Assembly: GCA_030761205.1 (NCBI GenBank)
Contig: JAULJL010000015.1
Coordinates: 12,901,501-12,965,500, forward strand
From: Fremontodendron californicum
Taxonomy: Eukaryota > Streptophyta > Magnoliopsida > Malvales > Malvaceae
Direction: 5' to 3'
DNA length: 64,000 nucleotides
A program made the translations under genes and the position numbers. This document shows, piece by piece, positions 58,655 through 64,000 of this stretch. Below the pieces are notes generated by a model. That model had not been told where the DNA came from. It made no database searches and saw only the letters and a list, made by a program, of their open reading frames with translations. How positions within the stretch are numbered: position 1 is the first letter of the stretch; each line of letters begins with the position of its first letter.

Positions 58655-61271
58655 ATGGATAGTACAACACTACATTTTGATGAGGATCGTCTTCGAATTC
58701 AGAATCTCTAATGTTGTTGAATGTGAAGGTTCAATTTCTCATAATAATAAGGGTTTGAGTAGATTATGTAGAGAAGAGATAATTGGTATGAGTTTTGATT
58801 CAGTGGATGCTGCATGGGAATTTTACAAGGCATACGCTTTTCAGAAGGGTTTTGGTGTTCGTCGGGGAACTACAAGACGTAATGATACTGGTAATCTTGT
58901 AGGTCAAAAATTTTGTTGTACAAAAGAAGGATTCAAGATTGACAAAATAGAACACTGCAATCGTAAAAGAAGTGCTAGACCGTTGTCTAGAACCGGCTGT
59001 AAGGCTAGTGTACGTGTCAACATGCAGGATTTTGGGAAGTGGGTAATCACATACTGTGAAGAGGATCATAATCATGATATGTGTGATTCATCTTATAAAC
59101 CTTTTATTCGGTCACATCGAGAAATTAAAGAATCAGATTTAGCTGAAGCTAAAGCTATGAAATCCGTTGGGGTCTGTACATCACAGATCATGAACTACCT
59201 TGTTCAACAAACTGGTGGATTCCAAAATGTTGGTTTTGTTGCAAAAGACCTTTACAACGCGCTACATGCCTGCAGTAAAGCTGAAATAGCAGATGGCGAT
59301 GTGAATGCTGTTATTTCTTACTTTGAAATTAAGAAGGAATTGGATATTGGTTTTTATATGAAATATAGCACTGATGATGATACGCGATTGCATAATCTCT
59401 TTTGGGCAGATGCTACTTCACGGTCGAACTATGCATGCTTTGGGGATGTTATAGCGTTCGACACCACGTATAAGAAGAATGCTTATGATAGGCCTCTGAT
59501 GCCTATAGTCGGTGTCAATCACCATCATCAAACAACTGTTTTTGGAGTTTCTATACTTGCTGATGAGACAACTGATACCTTTGTGTGGGTTTTGAGAATT
59601 TCCTAGAAGCAATGCATAACAAACGTCCTATTTCAGTTGTTACTGACGGGGATAGGGCAATGCAAAGAGCAATTAGAACTGTTTCTCCCGATGCTAGACA
59701 CGGACTTTGTACGTGGCACCTAGCTCGCAATGCACAGGCAAATATCAGTGATCCATTATTTGCTCAGGCATTTTGTAGATGCATGACTTCATGGTGGACA
59801 CCGAATGATTTTGATCATGAGTGGACTGTAATGATCAGACAATTTAATGTTGAAAAGCACCCTTGGATAGTCGAAAAAGATAGAACTAGGGAGATGTGGG
59901 CACAAGCATATATTACAGGACAATTTTTTGGGACATTACGAACCACACAAAGGTGTGAGTCCTTGAACGCTTCGCTTGCTATATACTTGAAGTCGAAAAA
60001 AACATATCTTGACTTTGTTCGTTCAATTGATCAAGGGGTGAGTAGAATGCGGACCAACGAATTGGAGGCTGATTACTTCAGTAAAGAGACAAGGCCATAC
60101 CATTTAAGCAAGTTAGATGACATTAAAGGTCATGAGGCAACTATGTACACAAGGGAATCATTCTCTCTTTTTCCAAGACGAGCTTCAGCAGGAGACGTTG
60201 TATCGTATCAGTGAACCAATTGTAGAAAATGAATTAACGCGGACCTATTATTTAGGCAAGTACAGGGAACCTGACCGAAGGGTTGTAGTTGTCTTTGATG
60301 CAGCTGCGCAAACTATTGAATGTTCTTGCCGAAAATTTGAGACAGTTGGTTTGCCTTGTAGGCATCAAATTCACGTGATGAAGCTTGAAGATATGTCTCA
60401 TCTTCCTACATCTTTGATTATGCATCGATGGACGAAAAATGCCAAACTGTGTGCCCCATCGTTTGTGCAGAACGATGTTGCACCCGAGATGATGCAAATG
60501 GTGTGGTACGCATCACTAAGTTCTAGTTGTAACCGAATGTGCTATGTAGCATCCAAAACAACTGAGTCGTTTAATAAAGCAAGAAGTGAAATTAATAGAT
60601 TGACTGTTGAAATGGAGGAATTGTGTGAGCTGAATGATCCCGTAGCTGAGATGTCAAAGATAGGAAAAGTACGAGACCCTATTACGAGACGGGGTAAAGG
60701 GAAAGAAGTAGGGAAAAAGCAAACATCGTCCAAAGTTAGAAAGTGTGGGTACTGCAGAATGGAAGGACATAGTAAAGTTACTTGCCCACTTTTGAAAATT
60801 GGAATGCAAAGTGCTAGTCTCGAGAACCTTACTTGTAATAGTGACAATGAGTTCCAATATTCAGTACAACATAAGGTTCGGTGCGGGGGAAACCCATATA
60901 CAAAGTTAACTTCTAATGATGTGAGATTTACATTACTTATAATTTGTGTTTTTAAAGTTTTAACACTATGATGTTGGGTGATTAATTACCTTATATCCTC
61001 ATAGGGAGAATATGAAGTGGAGACTGAAGCCTTTTTCCCAACTATGCATGCTGAAGAGAACAACAAGATGCAGGTAATGTTTAATTTTGTTTCTTCTACG
61101 CTTTAATTGGTTTCGGGTATTGCGCACCATCAAACAATTAATTGTTGAGCATATGACTAACGTTATATTTAATACTTTTAGGACGACTCTTTTTCATTCA
61201 GGAATTACGAAGAAAGATCTAATGAAGCTAAACAATCAGACTTCTCTGGCTGGTTTAGATCACCAAGTTAA
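58655..61271 (+). pseudogene. FAR1-related / MULE transposase gene with three frame breaks
   Basis: About 800 codons in three exons: up to 60920, then 61005-61073 and 61182-61271, with good GT-AG sites. Domains in order: FAR1-type zinc-binding domain (FYKAYAFQKGFGVRRG; Cys 80/81, Cys 108, HNH 131-133); MULE transposase domain with the DDE set (FDTTY Asp at 59460, TDGDRAM Asp at 59645, RCESLN Glu at 59957) and CTWH; SWIM zinc finger (CSC..CRH, near 60321-60366); and a CCHC knuckle (CGYCRMEGHSKVTC, near 60743). FAR1/FHY3 proteins are domesticated Mutator transposases that act as transcription factors; autonomous MULEs encode the same architecture. Three single-base frame breaks are seen: near 58700-58710, a short T-run at 59590-59593 and a long T-run at 60168-60172. 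All catalytic and zinc residues and the splice sites are kept, so decay is very recent or the breaks are sequencing errors. Confidence 0.8.
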
Positions 61272-61525
61272 TAGGTGAAGTCTATGATACAATTGTGAGA
61301 CTTCAATCTGCTGATCTTTTCATAAGTGGACATTTTCGTAAGTGAAAAATTTCATCTTTAGGTTGCATATTTATAAAATTTCAATTTGAAGTCTATGATA
61401 CCATTGCATTTCCATCAAAATATTTTTAGATATGTTCCAACTTCTTTTACTTCTTTTACAAATTTATAGGGAATTTTGTTTTGATCAGCAACAAATACTA
61501 AAAATCTGAAAATATTGTATTGTAG

Positions 61526-62212
61526 GTTCCTCCCAAATCTACAGAACCATTAGGAGTTTTTATCTTAAAGTCTCGTGGAATTTTCCCTGAAGCACGTTGG
61601 TACTGGAATACTTATTAGGGGCTTTGATTGGATACTATTTCCTATTCAATTTCCTTTTCACATTGGCATTAAAGTATCTTGATCGTAAGTTTCTCTCATT
61701 AGATTTGTCAATTTTCAAATATTAAGCTTATTTTTTGATAGATTAATTAGATTCAGCATTTTGGAAGCCGAAGAAGTGCATCATCGAAATCACTGTCTGC
61801 AAAAGCTGGGGGTATCGATGAAGTTAATCAGAACAGGAAGAGGGGCATGGTTCTTCCTTTTAAGCCCCTTTCTATGAGCTTTGATGAAATCAAATATGCT
61901 GTAGATATGCCACAGGTATCTTCATTTTTATAAAGAGGCAACAATATGTTTCAAAACATAGGCAAATGAGAGTTGCTAAACTTCATTTTGACAATGCTTG
62001 TAGGAAATAAAAGCTCAAGGTATTTCTAAGGATCGGTTGGAACTTTTGAAGGGAGTGAGTGTGCTTTCAGGCCTGGAGTACTAACAGCTCTGATGGGTAT
62101 TAGTGGTGCTGCGAAGACCACTCTAATGGATGTGTTGGCTGGAAGAAAATCTGGTGGTTATGTTGAGGGGACCATCAAAATTTCAGGGTATCCAAAGAAG
62201 CAGAAAACATTA
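61526..62212 (+). pseudogene. PDR-type ABCG transporter fragment (three broken exons)
   Basis: Three exon pieces with introns still present. 61526-61684 reads LKSRGIFPEARWYW and, after a frame change, LFNFLFTLALKYLD, the end of the first membrane domain. About 61754-61915 reads RGMVLPFKPLSMSFDEIKYA and VDMPQ, the linker before the second nucleotide-binding domain. 62004-62212 reads EIKAQGISKDRLELLKGVS and, after a one-base loss near 62056, LTALMGISGAAKTTLMDVL. Walker A has Ala for the Gly before Lys. ABCG/PDR proteins are about 1400 residues, so only about 12% is here. It has several frame breaks, and the next coding part ends in a stop. Retained introns show that it was copied as DNA, not from mRNA. 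It starts about 250 bp after the transposase gene. Confidence 0.85.
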
Positions 62213-63108
62213 TAACAACAAATAATATCACTCAAGCTTGTAAAAAAATAAATTTGTAAAATTTAAATCTGGTGGTTATGTTCTTTTGCCTAACATTGCA
62301 TTTCCATCAAAATATAAATTCGTACATATCTATTTCCTACGTTGCAACCCTGCATATTCATGTCCACACGAAGCTTACACTTTCTTGTAGTTTGCACGCT
62401 TAAATTACATATAAAATTTCATTGCAAAAAGAGCACCATCCAAAATCCAATAGTTTCAACTGAAGTAGATCTATTCCCCAACACAATCCCTCACACTCAA
62501 ACTCAAGAGATTGAAGAATAGTCTCAACTCTCAATAATCTAGCTTTGAGCAGCTCCCTATACTTGTGAGAAAGATTGCATAATTTACATAATAATTTACA
62601 TAATTTACATATTATTATTACAAAATTAGTATTACAAAATTCAATTGTCTCTTTCCATTGATGTTAGTATAACAAAATTAGTCAGTTAAGTTTTATCCCC
62701 TTTATATTCATGGCAACAGGTAGATTCAGCTAACTTTTCCATGTTCAAGCAAATTATTGCTTTCAGCTCAACGTCAAGACTGTCCCATGCCGTGGTTGAA
62801 ATCTGTGGAGATCACAATTCACAATTATATCAAAGTTCTCTCAGATATAGAACTCCCTAAACAACATTCGCAAGGCAGCAGCACCAACTTAATTAAGCTT
62901 TCCTGTATTACTTATTACAACTAATAATCTATCATCTTAATAAGACCAGTTCACCTCAAGAATTAACAAGTGTAACCTATATTATGTATTACTTAATCAA
63001 GCTTCCCTGTATTACTTATTATCAAGAATTAACCAGTTCACCTCAAGATACCAGAGAAAATATAACATTTGATCAGTTAATTATATAAATTATTTATTCT
63101 ATCTGCAG
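62213..63108. other. Non-coding DNA between the two gene fragments
   Basis: No gene. ATTGCATTTCCATCAAAATA occurs here (62298) and also at 61405. A block with CTGTATTACTTATTA and CCAGTTCACCTCAAGA is duplicated about 100 bp apart (62900-63055). Confidence 0.4.
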
Positions 63109-63362
63109 CTCTTCTCGCTTTGGCATACTGAAATCTTGGAAGATGTGGCCTAACTGATGATGGATGCTACAAGTATTCTGGTGAGTTGTATTTGATTTAG
63201 TTTAACCCTTTGATTCTTCAATCATCACACAGAACTGTTACATGGCTAAGTATAGTTGGGTATTTTTACAGTATTTACTACCATTTGCAGGAGTTAATAA
63301 TTTCAAGGTATTCAGCCTGTCATTTAACAATATAACAGATGCATGCTTAGCGCACCTAAAAG
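63109..63362 (+). pseudogene. Leucine-rich-repeat gene fragment, two 72-bp exons
   Basis: Two exons of exactly 72 bp each (63109-63180 and 63291-63362), both with kept splice sites (CTGCAG/GTGAG; TTTGCAG/GTTCT). Spliced, they join in frame and encode two 24-residue LRR units: LLALAY-stop-NLGRCGLTDDGCYKYSG and VNNFKVFSLSFNNITDACLA. The pattern (LTDDG, NITDACL) matches plant cysteine-containing/RNI-type LRR proteins of the F-box/LRR-like kind. A TGA replaces a Leu codon in the first unit. No further exon of this series is recognised before or after. Function not inferable from two repeats. Confidence 0.7.
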
Positions 63363-64000
63363 GTTCTCTCTATCCCCCCTTGCTACTGTATTGTGGTCCA
63401 TTAGTTGAACTCTTGCTGGGAATGGACCATTTGCACTCTTTCTTTGCCTTGAACTACTATTAGAGGGCTGTGCAAGTTAATAAATTTTACTAGGTTAGCT
63501 CAGTGAATTGCACTGTTACTTTCCATAAGATATGGCAATTGTGACCTTCCAATCGTTAAAGTTAGTGGCTACTCATTTGGCACTCAGCTCATTTAGGCAA
63601 AAATTATGATCTAACTATAATGATGATATTTGAAATCTTATGTTTGAGTTTTGACAAATATTATGCTGTTGACTTCAGACCACTAGATGATATTTAATAA
63701 TAGTGGTACAGGAATTGTGTATGTGCTGACATTCACCAATACAGGATACTCACAATAAACACATATAACAGTGTGTATTTACTGAGAAGGAAACATGACA
63801 AATTAGATGATTTATTGAAAGAAATTACCTATTTCACAGCTTCAACTTGCCAACTGACTTCTGCGACAGCTTTGTACGAGGAGATATCCTAGCTTTATGG
63901 AGGTTAAGAGCAGCATCACATACCCTTTTTCGTAAAGTGTTCTCCTCATGGTTTATCAGCTCAGAGAGTAATATAAATCTGTCACACACGTTTAAACGCT
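63363..64000. other. Window end, no recognised gene
   Basis: AT-rich DNA. I could not find another 72-bp LRR exon or any transposon end here; the next exons may lie beyond the window. Confidence 0.35.

Noticed and set aside
58800..59075. 91-codon minus frame
   Set aside because: Antisense shadow of the FAR1 domain.
60117..60971. Separate gene starting at an internal Met
   Set aside because: It is the continuation of the transposase after the T-run shift; SWIM and CCHC motifs are in the family order.

Overview
The window is nuclear DNA of a flowering plant, most likely a eudicot. It is AT-rich, its genes have GT-AG introns, and it carries plant-specific families (VQ proteins, a FAR1/FHY3-MULE protein, a PDR-type ABCG fragment) and many plant transposon types. 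I see no bacterial features and no tRNA or rRNA gene. Species cannot be told from the sequence.

Layout. 1-8996: a minus-strand LTR retrotransposon with Copia-like signals, cut by the left edge. It has a complete 1814-bp LTR, a tRNA-iMet primer-binding site and a polypurine tract but no gag-pol reading frame, and a 2.3-kb PIF/Harbinger-like element is nested inside it. 9-22.8 kb: AT-rich intergenic DNA with decayed coding scraps and several inverted-repeat elements, two of them with clear 9-bp Mutator-type target duplications. 23.16-23.37 kb: a small gene for a 70-residue membrane peptide. 26.55-30.58 kb: a seven-exon minus-strand gene for a UTP7/WDR46-type ribosome-biogenesis protein, the best-supported gene here. 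31-36.6 kb: a dense cluster of short elements with GC-rich ends and AT-rich cores. 37.4-40.5 kb: two paralogous VQ-motif genes in tandem; the second is cut short by an in-frame stop. 41.2-51.3 kb: a fold-back element and two 5'-truncated LINE copies in the same orientation, on either side of a Gypsy-type 3' LTR that contains a GACATGG minisatellite. 51.9-54.8 kb: a CACTA-like end, degenerate duplications and a Helitron-like segment. 54.86-57.80 kb: a 2.9-kb minisatellite of a 20-bp monomer in an 88-bp higher-order repeat. 58.65-61.27 kb: a FAR1-related/MULE transposase gene with intact catalytic residues and splice sites but three frame breaks. 61.5-63.4 kb: broken but intron-containing fragments of a PDR/ABCG transporter and of a leucine-rich-repeat gene.

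The genes do not form one pathway. UTP7 is housekeeping (nucleolar 18S rRNA maturation), the VQ pair are probable WRKY cofactors, and most of the remainder is transposon-derived. The most unusual stretch is 54.8-63.4 kb: an ordered minisatellite, a MULE-type transposase with three single-base frame breaks, and two unrelated host-gene fragments lie side by side. This could be a gene-capturing Mutator-like element, but no terminal repeats joining the parts were found. I see no clear evidence of a wholly new system.
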